The notes: generated by a model from the sequence alone, not told the origin. DNA of 64,000 bases from Microbacterium croceum (GCF_023091245.1 NZ_JAHWXN010000001.1:62001-126000), one strand, 5' to 3'. Shown: positions 42,466 to 52,800, numbered from the stretch's first letter. Translations and numbers: made by a program.

Positions 42466-43092
42466 TCAGTACGAGTCCTCGAACAGCGAGAGCGTGAGCG
42501 TCGAGGTGTACGACCCAGGTGCGACGGTGACCGGGGTCTTCAGCACGAGGTTCGCGGTCGCGGTCCACTGCCCGGAAGTCGCCTGCGCATCAGCCGAATC
42601 GAGGGCGAGGGCGAGCAGCTCCTGCCCGACCAGCCCGACGCCGTTCGCGCCGCCGTCGATCGAGGTGCCGACCGTGTCGCCCTCTGCGACCTCGCCGTCG
42701 TTCGCGGTCACGATGCTCGGGGTCCAGCCGAGGTGGTCGGGGGTGATGCTCGGCTGGCCTGCGGCCCCGACGAAGTCGCTCGCCTGCCCGGTCACGTACC
42801 AGAACACCCCGGGATCGACATCCTCACGGGTGTCCGTCACGGTGACGTTCGGCAGGGCGCCGGTGAACTGACGGAACGAGGCGGTCGACCCGGTCTCGGT
42901 GAGCGAGGTCTCGGTTCCTGCGACGGTGAGGCTCAACGCGCCGGTCTCGGTGGAGGCGATGTCGACCGTGACATCGACGTCGCCGGTTCCGTTCTCGCTC
43001 GGGTCGGCGAAGGCGGCGACGCCCACACCGGCGAGCATCAGGCCGCCGACGACTCCGACGGCGCAGCGCGCGGCCAGGCTCTTCTTGCTCAT
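42466..43092 (-). CDS. Secreted WxL-like surface protein (CscC-like)
   Basis: A 208-residue secreted protein with a signal peptide (about 1-29, ending VAAFADP). The mature part carries FWYVTG, HLGWTPSIV and a C-terminal VAPGSYTSTLTLSLFEDSY strand. This C-terminus resembles the end of WxL domains, which read YxATLTWxL, with the Trp replaced. It starts an apparent three-gene operon with a DUF916-like and a small LAGTG gene. GGAGAG precedes the ATG by 6 nt. Two operators lie upstream, in the gap shared with the divergent GH43 pair. The WxL relation is an inference and needs a profile search. Confidence 0.65.
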   Translation of the reverse strand: MSKKSLAARCAVGVVGGLMLAGVGVAAFADPSENGTGDVDVTVDIASTETGALSLTVAGTETSLTETGSTASFRQFTGALPNVTVTDTREDVDPGVFWYVTGQASDFVGAAGQPSITPDHLGWTPSIVTANDGEVAEGDTVGTSIDGGANGVGLVGQELLALALDSADAQATSGQWTATANLVLKTPVTVAPGSYTSTLTLSLFEDSY

Positions 43093-43241
43093 GGTGGTCT
43101 CTCCAGTTCCTCGGCCGGCGGGTACCGTGCCGAATCGATGATCAGCCTGTGGCTGTCGGGTTCGCTTCAGGCATCGGGCAGGAACTGCGTGGGCGCCCTT
43201 GCCCGGCGCACTCCCCCAGTGGAGTGCAGCCGTCCCCAGAT

Positions 43242-43255
43242 TGTTAGCGGGAACA
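43242..43255. promoter_or_regulatory. Candidate LacI-type operator TGTTAGCGGGAACA
   Basis: Operator-like site in the 357-bp divergent gap, 150 bp upstream of the WxL-like gene and 195 bp upstream of the GH43 gene. The gap holds no coding sequence I can support; a 7-bp stem GCACTCC / GGAGTGC also lies near 43208-43227. Confidence 0.65.
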
Positions 43256-43353
43256 TCGATACCCTACGGTTCCGCCCGCGGCGCGTCAAGTATGGACAGG
43301 CGACCGAGAGGCTCCCGCTCCCGGTTTTTTGCGGACCCCTGTATTTCCGGGGA

Positions 43354-43367
43354 TGTGTCCGCTAACA
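43354..43367. promoter_or_regulatory. Candidate LacI-type operator TGTGTCCGCTAACA (minus: TGTTAGCGGACACA)
   Basis: Second operator-like site of the divergent gap, 83 bp upstream of the GH43 gene. Confidence 0.6.
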
Positions 43368-43449
43368 TTCCGAGGAGCCCACCCGAAGGGCGCCCCCCGG
43401 ATGACCGCATTCAGCGGAGCATCAGTCAACGACGACAGGAGATCCCGCC

Positions 43450-46413
43450 ATGAGCGCGTCCCGCCCCTCCCCACCCACGCGCAGGCGGCTGATGGCCGCA
43501 GGAATCGTCGGGACTCTCGCCGCATCGCTGTGCGCCTTCGCCCCCTCAGCGGCGTTCGCCGCCGACGTGCCGACGCCCACCGCGCACTACGACATGTCGC
43601 ACACGGGCACCAGGCTGCTCGACGTGTCGGGGAACGGACGCGACGCGACCCTCACCGGCTTCACGGACGCGTCCTTCGTCGACGCCGGCGGTGACGATGT
43701 GCTGCGCTTCAGGAAGGACGGCTACGCAGCACTCCCCCAGGGCCTCGTCACCGGCGCCGACAACGATTTCACGGTCGAGTACACCGTGGCGACCCAGACC
43801 GCGGCGAATCAGTTCGGCTGGGTGATCGGCGACGGCGTCGGCGCGTGGAACACCACCGCGCTCGGCAACCACGTCTTCGTGAACCCGCGCTCCGGCGAGG
43901 GGGGCTACAGCAACCAGGTGCTCTCCGGCATCCGGGTCAAGACCCCCACCGGCAACGGCGAGACCCGGCTGCCCGCGGGAGGCGGGCTCAATCCCGGCTT
44001 CACGACCCTCACGATGGTCGGCAGCGGAAACACCCTCACGCTGTACCGCAACGGCCAGGTCATCTCGACGACCACCCACTCCTCCACCCTCAGCTCCATC
44101 GTCCCCGCGACCGGCACCCTCGGCTACCTGGGCCGCTCGCTCTACACGGGAGACGCGCTGCTCGCCGCCGACGTCACCGACGTGCGGTTCTGGGACACCT
44201 CGCTGACCGCCGACCAGGTGACGGCGAGCATGCCGACCTCGTCGGAGAAGTCGGCGACCACGCAGGCACTGCTCCGCGGTGATCTGCTCCCCGTCATCAC
44301 GGGAGCCAACGCCACCCTCGACGCGGTGCGCAGCAACCTCACCTTCCCTGCATCCTCGAACGGCGTGGCCCTCACCTGGTCGTCGTCCGACACCGCGGTG
44401 ATCTCGAACACCGGCGTGGTCTCGCGCGCGATCTCGACCGACACCACGGTCACGATCACGGCCACCCCCGCGTCCGGATCGCCGATCACCTTCACGGTGA
44501 CCGTGGCCGCGGCATCCGCTTCGGCCGACCTCGACGCGATCGACCTGTCAGAGCGCACCACCGAGAACCTCGCGCTGGTGACGAAGGGCGCTGTCGACGG
44601 CTCGACCATCACCTGGTCCTCGTCGGATGAAGATCTGGTCACCGCGACGGATGCCACCTACGTCGCCCCCTCCGTCGGCGCGGCCGACCCCTACCGCGGC
44701 GGCGGCATCGTGGAGCGCCCGGCGTACGGCACGGGTGACCGCGACGTCACCCTCACCGCCCGCGCCACACTGAACGGCACGACCCAGTCACGCGCGTTCA
44801 CCGTGACGATCGCCGAGCACGCCCGCACCGCCCCGGATGCCGGGTACGCCAGCGCGTACTTCAAGTCGGACGGCGACGAGAAGATCTACCAGGCCGCGAC
44901 CAGCGGCAACGACTTCTTCACCTTCTCCCCCGTGAACGACGGCAAGGCGGTGATCACGTCGACCGCCGACACCACCGGTCTGCGCGACCCGTACATCCTG
45001 CGCTCGCACGACGGCGACAAGTACTACATGATCGCGACCGACCTCTGCATCAGCTGCGGCACCGGCTGGGGCCCCGCCCAGTCGCAGGGCAGCCTCAAGG
45101 TCGAGGTCTGGGAGTCGACCGACATGGTCTCCTGGACGCGCACCAACGGCGAGAACACGGGCATCACGATCAACAAGCCCGAGGCGGGCATGACCTGGGC
45201 GCCCGAGGCGTACTGGGACGATGACCTGGAGTCGTACGTGGTGTTCTTCGCCTCGCGGATGTACTCCGACGCGAGTCACACGAACAGCGACAACCTATAC
45301 GCGCGCATGTTCTACGTGACGACCCGCGATTTCAAGACGTTCACCTACCCGCCCACCAGCTGGCAGGACACCGGCTACGCGCGCATCGACTCCACCGTCA
45401 CCAAGATCGGCGACTACTACTACCGCTTCACCAAGAACGAGGAGTCCGGCGCCGCCGGCACGCTCGAAGCCGGCAAGGACATCTTCCTCGAGCGCTCGAC
45501 CGTGCTGACCGCACCGACGACATCGTCGAACTGGAACGCCGACCCGACGACGACCTGGCAGCTCACCGACACCCGGATGACGACGCTCGAGACCGGTCAG
45601 GCGGGCGAGGGCCCCGAGATCATCAAGCTCAACGAGGGCGACCCGAACAACACCTCGGGCGACGGCTACGTCTTCCTCGTCGACAACTACAGCGCGGGCG
45701 GCTACCGGGCCTTCCTCACCACGGGCGCGGAGATCGCGTCGAGCCGCCAGTCCGACCGCCTCTCGCAGCGCTCGTCCTGGAACGTCCGCCCCGCGGGCGG
45801 TCTCCCGGCCAGCCCGCGTCACGGCGCCTTCGTCAGCGTCCCCCAGACCGTGCTCACCGCCATGCACGACTGGACCTCGATCGAGGCCGTCTCCTCGACC
45901 ACCGCGCTCGAGATCGACGGCGACCGCGCCACGGCGACCGTCACCGCGGCCGACCGCGGCGACGTGGCCGGTACCGTCACCTTCACCGGCGGCGACTGGA
46001 GCGCGACGGTCGCCCTGACAGACGGCACGGCCGCGGTCGACATCCCCACCGAGGTCACCGCCGTCACCGCGACCTACGATGGATACCGTGACGGCCTGGT
46101 CACCACCTCGGCCTCCGCAGAGGTTCCCGTCAGCACGCTGACCGTCACCACGACCTCGAGCCTGCGCTGCGTGCTCGGCAAGGCCCAGCTCGTTGTCACC
46201 GTGCACAACACGGCGGCGGTCGCGGCATCCGTGACGGTCACGACCCCCTACGGCGCGAAGACGCTGTCCCTCGCCGCAGGGGCGTCCACCTCGACGTCGT
46301 TCACCACCCGTCTCGCGGCCGTCCCGGCCGGGACGATCACGGTGAAGGCGAGCGGCCCCGAGGGGCTGACCTTCACGGGCTCCGCCCCGATCGCCGCCGG
46401 CACCTGCAACTGA
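43450..46413 (+). CDS. Secreted GH43-type hydrolase with LamG and Ig-like domains (first of a tandem pair)
   Basis: A 987-residue secreted enzyme. Order: signal peptide (1-38, GAFAAD-like cleavage near AFAAD), LamG-like domain (about 45-255), two Ig-like domains (265-455), GH43-type propeller (about 460-825) and the Cys-bracketed C-terminal module (905-987). The acidic triad is visible as GLRDPYIL, RIDSTVTKIGDYYYRF and GEGPEIIKL. It resembles arabinofuranosidase or beta-xylosidase GH43 enzymes; the substrate is not determined. AGGAGA lies 7 nt before the start. The next gene follows after 14 bp, so they form one operon under two operator-like sites. Confidence 0.92.
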   Translation: MSASRPSPPTRRRLMAAGIVGTLAASLCAFAPSAAFAADVPTPTAHYDMSHTGTRLLDVSGNGRDATLTGFTDASFVDAGGDDVLRFRKDGYAALPQGLVTGADNDFTVEYTVATQTAANQFGWVIGDGVGAWNTTALGNHVFVNPRSGEGGYSNQVLSGIRVKTPTGNGETRLPAGGGLNPGFTTLTMVGSGNTLTLYRNGQVISTTTHSSTLSSIVPATGTLGYLGRSLYTGDALLAADVTDVRFWDTSLTADQVTASMPTSSEKSATTQALLRGDLLPVITGANATLDAVRSNLTFPASSNGVALTWSSSDTAVISNTGVVSRAISTDTTVTITATPASGSPITFTVTVAAASASADLDAIDLSERTTENLALVTKGAVDGSTITWSSSDEDLVTATDATYVAPSVGAADPYRGGGIVERPAYGTGDRDVTLTARATLNGTTQSRAFTVTIAEHARTAPDAGYASAYFKSDGDEKIYQAATSGNDFFTFSPVNDGKAVITSTADTTGLRDPYILRSHDGDKYYMIATDLCISCGTGWGPAQSQGSLKVEVWESTDMVSWTRTNGENTGITINKPEAGMTWAPEAYWDDDLESYVVFFASRMYSDASHTNSDNLYARMFYVTTRDFKTFTYPPTSWQDTGYARIDSTVTKIGDYYYRFTKNEESGAAGTLEAGKDIFLERSTVLTAPTTSSNWNADPTTTWQLTDTRMTTLETGQAGEGPEIIKLNEGDPNNTSGDGYVFLVDNYSAGGYRAFLTTGAEIASSRQSDRLSQRSSWNVRPAGGLPASPRHGAFVSVPQTVLTAMHDWTSIEAVSSTTALEIDGDRATATVTAADRGDVAGTVTFTGGDWSATVALTDGTAAVDIPTEVTAVTATYDGYRDGLVTTSASAEVPVSTLTVTTTSSLRCVLGKAQLVVTVHNTAAVAASVTVTTPYGAKTLSLAAGASTSTSFTTRLAAVPAGTITVKASGPEGLTFTGSAPIAAGTCN

Positions 46414-46427
46414 TCGGAGACATGACC

Positions 46428-49331
46428 ATGACGAGTCTGTTCACCCGGAGCATCCGGAAGGCGACGGCCGTGGCCGCCGCCGCCGCGACCGTGGTGGCGA
46501 TCGGAGCCGTGTCGACGCACACGGCCTCGGTCGCCGCCGAGGGGCCGACGCCTCTCATCCACTACACGTTCGATGCCGCCTCCGGCACGACGGTCGGTGA
46601 CGCCACCGGCAACGGCTACAACGCCACGATCAGGCAGAACGGCGCCAAGATCGAGAACGGGCAGCTGTCGCTGCCCGGGGGGAGCGCGTCGAGCGCGGGC
46701 TATCTCGAGATCCCGACCGCGGGGCTCGTCGGCAAGAAGACGCTGACGGTGTCGACCTGGCTGAGCGGACGCACAGGCCCCGCCAACACGGCAGCGGCGT
46801 TCATCGGCGCTCCGGTCGCATCGGGTGCGAGCTATTCGAGCGGCTACTGGCTGCTCAACCCGGCCAACCCGAGCGGCTACGTGAAGTCGGTGGTGACGAA
46901 CGGCACCAATGCGGGCGCCCCGTGGGGCACCGAGGTGGGTGCGGGTGCGACGAATGCCGCGACGACGGGGGCGCGCACTCCCTCCGGGATGTCGCTGTAC
47001 ACGAGCGTGATCGACGGCACCGCGGGCACCCTGACGACGTACGTCAACGGCGCGCAGATCTCGTCGGTCACGATCGGACGCGACGTGTCGTCGTTCGGCT
47101 CGACCCTGGTCGGCTATCTCGGACGCTCGACCTACAACGACGCCGGCTGGGCGGGCGACGTCGACGACTTCGCCGTCTACGAGAGCGCACTCAGCTCCAC
47201 GCAGGTGCAGCAGCTCTTCACGGATCAGGCGCTCGATCGGGCCGTGGCCTCGGTCACCGTCCCGTCGACCGCGACGACGGCGTTCACCCTGCCGACCACC
47301 ACCAGCGGCGTCGCGATCTCGTGGGCCTCCGACAGCCCTGCCGTGCAGATCACCGGCGGTGCGGCCGCCGTGCAGCGCCCCGCTCCGGGCTCGGCGGATG
47401 CCGTGGCCACCCTCACCGCGACGTTCACGGTCGGCGGCGCGCTGACCACCCGGACGTTCACGGTCACGGTACCCGCAGAGCTCTCCGACCAGGCGAAGGT
47501 CGACGCCGATCTGGCTGCCGTCACGGTGGCCGATACCGACGACATCCGGGCGTCGTTCTCGGTGCCGACGACCGGCGCGAACGGATCGGCTCTGAGCTGG
47601 AGCGTCACGACAGGATCCGCGTCCGCTGCTCTTCGCACCGGCGTGCGCGACGGATCCGCAACCGTGTCGATCACTCGCCCAGCCGCCGGCGCGGCGTCGG
47701 CATCCGCGACGCTCTCGGTCGAGGCATCCGTCGGCGACGCCACGGCGACGCGCACCTTCGCGCTGACCGTGCGCCCGCAACCGGCGGACGAGGCCGACCC
47801 CGAGGCCTACGTCTGGGCCTTCTTCACCGGCGAAGGTGCAGGAGCCGAGCGGGTGAGCCTGGCCGCCTCGAAGGGCGACGACGCGCTGCGGTGGAACACG
47901 CTGAACGGCGGCGAGCCGATCTTCACCTCGACGCAGGGCACCCAGGGTCTGCGCGATCCGTTCATCATCCGCTCGCACGAGGGCGACAAGTTCTACATGC
48001 TCGCGACCGACCTGAAGATCGACGGCCTGGCCGGCGGCTTCTCGACCGCGCAGATCTCGGGATCGCAGTACATCGAGGTGTGGGAGTCCACCGACCTCGT
48101 GAACTGGTCCGCGCAGCGCCACGTGCAGGTGTCGTCGGCGTATGCGGGCAACACCTGGGCGCCGGAGGCGTACTGGGACGACGAGATCCAGCGCTACGTC
48201 GTCTTCTGGGCGTCGAACCTCTACCCGACGACGGATGCCTCCACCCGCACCGCCGTCACCTACAACCGCATGATGTACGCCACGACCGATGACTTCGTGA
48301 CGTTCTCGGAGCCGCAGATCTGGTCGGACGTGCGGCGGGGGACGGGCCTCGGCCTGATCGACTCGACCGTCGCCGAGGAAGACGGCGTGTACTACCGCTT
48401 CACCAAGGACGAGGCGTCGATGACGATCCGTGAGGAGAAGTCGACCGATCTGCTCGCCACGATCAGCGGTTCGCTCCCCGGCACCAGCGGCAGCGCCGAC
48501 GAGTGGACCCTCGTGAAGGAGAAGATCGCGACCGGACTGCCCAACGGCGAACCCGGCGGCACGTACTCCAGCGGCGAGGGACCGAACATCTTCGCCGCGA
48601 ACCCCGGCGACGTGAACGGCCACTCGTGGTATCTGTTCATCGATCAGCCGTCGTACCACGGCGGACCGAACCACTACATCCCGTTCGGCTCCGACGACAT
48701 CACGGACGGCTCATCGTGGCAGGCGCTCGGTTCGACCCTGCGCGCGAACCTGCCGCAGAACAGCGACGGCGGCAAGCCCCGACACGGCACGGTACTCCCG
48801 GTGACGCGCGCCGAGTATCAGACGGTGCTGGAGGGCTTCGCGCCAGAGATCGCGGTGACCGACGTCGCCCCGATCGCCGCGTCCACCCGCGCGGGCACCG
48901 CCCCCGTGCTGCCGAAGGCGAGGCTGACGACGGCCAACGGTGACACCACGACGGTCGAGGTCGCGTGGGAGGGCGTCGACCCCGCCGACTACGCGACCGC
49001 CGGCACGTTCACGGTGCGCGGTGTCGCCCAGGACGCCTCGCGCATGCCGGTCACGGCGACGGTCACCGTCACCCCGGGCATCGGACTCGACCTGTCGACG
49101 CGCTGCGTGGCGGGCAAGGTCGTGCTCACGGTGAAGGTGTCCAATGCCGGCACGGATGCCGTGCGCGTCACGGTGTCGTCCGCCTACGGCACGCAGGTGG
49201 TCGACCTCGCCGGGGGCCAGACCAAGACAGTGACCTTCAGCACCCGTGCCGCCGCGGTGGCCGCGGGCGAGGTGCAGGCGACGGTCTCGGGCTCGACGGT
49301 CACGGAGGCGTTCGCCGCCAAGACCTGCTGA
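46428..49331 (+). CDS. Secreted GH43-type hydrolase (second of the tandem pair)
   Basis: A 967-residue paralogue of the preceding protein: signal peptide (1-33), LamG-like domain (about 35-250), Ig-like domains (255-445), GH43-type propeller (about 450-795) with GLRDPFII, LIDSTVAEEDGVYYRF and GEGPNIF, an extra Ig-like domain (about 805-885) and the Cys-bracketed module (891-967). I chose the ATG at 46428 because GGAGA is 7 nt before it; the ATG at 46422 is only one nt from that site. A 20-nt hairpin follows the gene. Tandem duplication with divergence is likely. Confidence 0.91.
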   Translation: MTSLFTRSIRKATAVAAAAATVVAIGAVSTHTASVAAEGPTPLIHYTFDAASGTTVGDATGNGYNATIRQNGAKIENGQLSLPGGSASSAGYLEIPTAGLVGKKTLTVSTWLSGRTGPANTAAAFIGAPVASGASYSSGYWLLNPANPSGYVKSVVTNGTNAGAPWGTEVGAGATNAATTGARTPSGMSLYTSVIDGTAGTLTTYVNGAQISSVTIGRDVSSFGSTLVGYLGRSTYNDAGWAGDVDDFAVYESALSSTQVQQLFTDQALDRAVASVTVPSTATTAFTLPTTTSGVAISWASDSPAVQITGGAAAVQRPAPGSADAVATLTATFTVGGALTTRTFTVTVPAELSDQAKVDADLAAVTVADTDDIRASFSVPTTGANGSALSWSVTTGSASAALRTGVRDGSATVSITRPAAGAASASATLSVEASVGDATATRTFALTVRPQPADEADPEAYVWAFFTGEGAGAERVSLAASKGDDALRWNTLNGGEPIFTSTQGTQGLRDPFIIRSHEGDKFYMLATDLKIDGLAGGFSTAQISGSQYIEVWESTDLVNWSAQRHVQVSSAYAGNTWAPEAYWDDEIQRYVVFWASNLYPTTDASTRTAVTYNRMMYATTDDFVTFSEPQIWSDVRRGTGLGLIDSTVAEEDGVYYRFTKDEASMTIREEKSTDLLATISGSLPGTSGSADEWTLVKEKIATGLPNGEPGGTYSSGEGPNIFAANPGDVNGHSWYLFIDQPSYHGGPNHYIPFGSDDITDGSSWQALGSTLRANLPQNSDGGKPRHGTVLPVTRAEYQTVLEGFAPEIAVTDVAPIAASTRAGTAPVLPKARLTTANGDTTTVEVAWEGVDPADYATAGTFTVRGVAQDASRMPVTATVTVTPGIGLDLSTRCVAGKVVLTVKVSNAGTDAVRVTVSSAYGTQVVDLAGGQTKTVTFSTRAAAVAAGEVQATVSGSTVTEAFAAKTC

Positions 49332-49346
49332 TCCCTTCCCCACCCC

Positions 49347-49417
49347 GCGACGACTCCCGTCGCGATGCGTCAGTCGAGACCTCGTCTCCACTCTCGTATC
49401 GCGGCGGGAGTCGTCGC
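49347..49417 (+). terminator. Long nested hairpin behind the GH43 pair
   Basis: Arms of 20 nt (GCGACGACTCCCGTCGCGAT at 49347-49366, and its complement at 49398-49417) pair fully except for one G-U. The 31-nt loop holds a further stem GAGAC-CTC-GTCTC. It lies 16 bp behind the GH43 stop. Confidence 0.65.
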
Positions 49418-49478
49418 ATGTTGACGCATCCGCGCAGGACAGCGACCATCTCGCCCTCTTCCCGGGCCGAGCGGTCGT

Positions 49479-49523
49479 GAATGGTCGCTACACGCGCCGC
49501 GAGGAGACCAGATGCGACCATTC
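49479..49523. repeat. Inverted repeat GAATGGTCGC / GCGACCATTC
   Basis: Ten-bp perfect arms separated by 25 nt in the non-coding region; a further GCGACCAT copy lies at 49442-49449. It may be a member of a genome-wide interspersed repeat. Confidence 0.5.
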
Positions 49524-49548
49524 GGAGGCGAGGGGCGGCCGATCCAGC

Positions 49549-49659
49549 GCCACGCTGGGGTGCCCACGCTGAGGTGCCCATGCTGGGGTGCCACGCTGAG
49601 GTGGCCATGCTGGGGTGCCTACGCTGGGGTGCCCACGCTGAGGCGCCCACGCTGGGGTG
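49549..49659. repeat. Tandem 14-nt repeat, eight units
   Basis: Eight copies of a unit near CCCACGCTGRGGTG (one copy is 13 nt). The 14-nt period is not a multiple of three, so an in-frame coding repeat is unlikely. It lies in the 474-bp gene-free region 49332-49805, which otherwise holds only inverted repeats and a terminator. Confidence 0.8.
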
Positions 49660-49720
49660 CCCACTCACCCCGCGCGGAGCCTGCGATCGTCTGCCGTCGC
49701 CGACCGGGGTGCACGCGAAA

Positions 49721-49762
49721 GCCCGCCCCTTCCTGCTGTGGGGGCAGCAGGAAGGGGCGGGC
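49721..49762 (-). terminator. Strong terminator behind the LANTG GH43 gene
   Basis: Perfect 17-bp inverted repeat (arm GCCCGCCCCTTCCTGCT) with an 8-nt loop; on the minus strand it is followed by TTT. It lies 44 bp after the stop at 49806. Confidence 0.8.
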
Positions 49763-49805
49763 TGTGGGAGAGGTCGGTCACCGCAGGGAGGGCGGTGACC
49801 TCACC

Positions 49806-52800
49806 TCACTCCGTCTCGGCCTCCACGACCGAGCGGCCTCGGCGACGCAGGAGCCAGAACCCGGATCCGAGCGCCAGCAGGAGCGCACCGATCCACGCTG
49901 CCGTCAGCGACGCACTCGCGTCGCCTCCGGTGTTCGCGAGGGACCCGTCGGTACCGCCGGTTTCACCGCCGGTGGAGGGACCACCGTCGGTGCCGCCATC
50001 GGTGCCGCCGTCGGTGCCGCCGCCCGTGCTCGCCCTGGTGACCGTGAGCGGCAGCCGCGCGAGCTCCGTCTCACCGTCACGCAGCACGATGTGATGCGCA
50101 CCGGCCGTCGTGTCGGCGGGGATCGTGACGGTCGTCTCGATCCGACCGTCTGCGGTGGTCGCGGTCGCGAGCGCACGGTAGGTGCTCTCGATGCCGATCT
50201 CGACCTCGTCGGCCGTCACGCCGGTGGCGGTCACGGTGACCTTACCTCCTGCGGCGACCGTCGAGACGGAGAGCTGCGCACTGAGCTGCTCTCCGGGACC
50301 CTCGTCATCGATCGCGGTGAACGCCCAGTTGTCGACCTCGAACAGGTCGGTCTCGGCATCCGTGCCCTCGGCACCGGCGAAGACGAAGAACACGTCGTGC
50401 TCTCCGGTGGCGCCGGTGACCTCGGCCTCGACCGTGGTCCACTCTCCGACCGTGCCGTCGACGGGGATCTCCGCCACGACGGGGCCGTCGACGTCATCCA
50501 GACGCACCTGGATGCTGCTTCCTTCGACCAGCGGCTTCACCTTCGCCGACACCTTCTGCGCGCCGGAACCGAAGTCGACACCGGAGATGCCGGAGAAGTC
50601 CCCGTCATCGATGCCAGAGAGCACCATGTTGCCCGAACCGTTGTGCTCGGGGAACTCGACCGAGGCGGCATCCGTCTTGGTCGTGGTGATGCCGAGCTGC
50701 CAGGCCAGGGTCTCCGCCTCGAAGGTGCGGTACGGGTCGAAGCTCTCGACCTGCGCGACGCCGGCCTTGGTTCCGACGATCGGCTTGATGGTGCCGTCCT
50801 CGTTGAACTCGAGCTTGTCGATGTGCACCGAGCGGTAGCCCTGCGTCGAGCCCGGGGTTCCGAGCGCCGCCGCCCACGCCGCCCCGCGCGTCTGCGCGTG
50901 GTACGTGAAGTAGGTCTCACCCTTGTACGTGAACATGTCGGAGTGGTTGTTGCCGCCGTTGCCCGCTCCGAAGAACGTGCCCTGGTTCTGGAACGCCACA
51001 CCCGCGTACTCCGAGGAGCCGAGCTTCATCGGGTCATCGGTCATCATGTACGCGATCGCACCGCGCGACGGGTACAGCCCCGGCGCCTCGTTCACCTGGA
51101 AGTTCGACGAGTACGAGTAGTAGTACTTGCCGTCGCGCTTGAACATGCTCGAGGCCTCGAACATGCCGGGGGCGTCGATCTCGACCGGGTCGCCGTCGAG
51201 GGTGACCATGTCGTCCTTGAGCTTCACGACGCGCGTCGACTTCGGGTTCTGCGGTCCCTGCACGTTCGGCGAGGTGCCGATCTGCGAGTTGCCGCCGAAG
51301 TACAGGTAGCCCTGGCCGTCGTCGTCGATGAAGACCTCGGGGTCGAAGAGCCACATGCCGGCGGGGAAGCCGCCTTCGGCGATGTAGTCGCGCGACACCG
51401 TGTCGGGGATGATCTTCTTGCCCAGCGGGTCCTCCCACGGGCCCAGCGGCGAGCCGCCGACGACGACCGCCGTGCCGGTTCCGCTGTCGCAGAAGTAGAG
51501 GTAGACCTTGCCGTTCTTCTCGATCGCGGCCGGAGCCCAGGAGTTGCGCGCCCAGGGGGCGGCGCCGCCTTCGCGAGCGACAGGCACCGAGCCGTGGTCG
51601 ACCCAGTTGACCATGTCGGTCGTGGACATCACGTTGAGGCGGGTGATGCCGCCGTAGCCGTTGGACTGCGTCGGCAGACCGTTCTCGTCCTTGCTGTTCA
51701 GGTCGTACTGCTGCGTGTCATCGGTCGAGTAGATGTAGAGGCGACCGTTGTAGACGAGGTGGTGCGGGTCGGCGCCGAACTTGTGGCCGACGAGCGGGTT
51801 GTGATCGCCGACCGGCTTGGTCTGCACCTTCTCGAGGCTGGTGAACTCCGGCCCCTCGGGAGCGTCCGCGATCTTCACGAGCGACAGCTCGTCGACCGAG
51901 AAGTCCTGCAGGGCGTTCGAACCCCACGGGGTCTCCACGAACAGCCACCCTGCGGCGACGTGCTTGGCCTCGGCGGTGAACTCCTGCGAGAACGTGCCCC
52001 ACTCGCCCTTCGTGAACGTGTGCCCGTAGTCGGCGCAGCCGTTGAAGTTGGTGGGGCAGAAGGTGAAGTTGAACTGCTGCGTGGCGTTGCCCTCGTCGTA
52101 CTTGAGCTTGCCGGTGAGGCGGTATGAGGCGCCCAGCTCGATCTTGTCCGCGACGTTCGCGAACGGACCGGACTGCGTGTTCTCGCGGCCCGTGACCTTC
52201 AGCGAGTGGGCGCCGCTCGCCGCATCATCGCTGAGAGCCAGCGTGCCGCCGCGGGTGTTGGTCCATCCCGTGAAGCCGGAGACGAAACGGCCGTCCGGCA
52301 GGAGGTTGCCCGGCACCGCCGGGGGCTCGGTCACGGCGGGGGCGCCGTCGTCGGTGGTCAGCGAGACGTCGTCGATCACGAAGGACTGGATGTCGGTGTT
52401 CCAGGGCGTCTCGACGAACATGATGTCGTAGTCGGCCGACAGCGGCGTGAACGTCTTCTCGATCGTGGACCACGCGCCCGCCGTCGCCGTCGTGGAGGCG
52501 ACGACGTCGCAGCGGCTGCGCGTCGAGGTGCACAGCACCACGTTGAAGTTCTGCGTGGCGCGGCCGGCGTCGAACTTCAACGAGAGCGACAGGTCGTAGG
52601 ACTGGTCGGTCTTCAGCAGCCCGGTCACCGTGGCGGTGGGGCCGGACTGGAAGCTCGAACGGTCGCTGATCGCGAGGGCCTTTGCGCCGGTGCGGGCATC
52701 CGTGCTCTCGGTGAGCGTGCCGCCCAGCGGTGCGGTCCATCCCGACAGCCCGCTCTCGAACGTGCCGTTCTGGATGAGGTCGGACGGAGCGGCGAAGGCC

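Noticed and set aside
49549..49659. CRISPR array
   Set aside because: The units are contiguous 14-nt repeats without spacers, and no cas genes are near.
49300..49668. 122-residue minus-strand frame through the tandem repeat
   Set aside because: The repeat period is not divisible by three, the frame overlaps the 3' end of the GH43 gene in antisense, and no ribosome-binding site supports it.
49985..50032. Short tandem repeat (GGTGCCGCCATC-like) as a mobile or regulatory repeat
   Set aside because: It encodes the Gly-Gly-Thr-Asp linker before the LANTG signal in frame, so it is a coding low-complexity linker.
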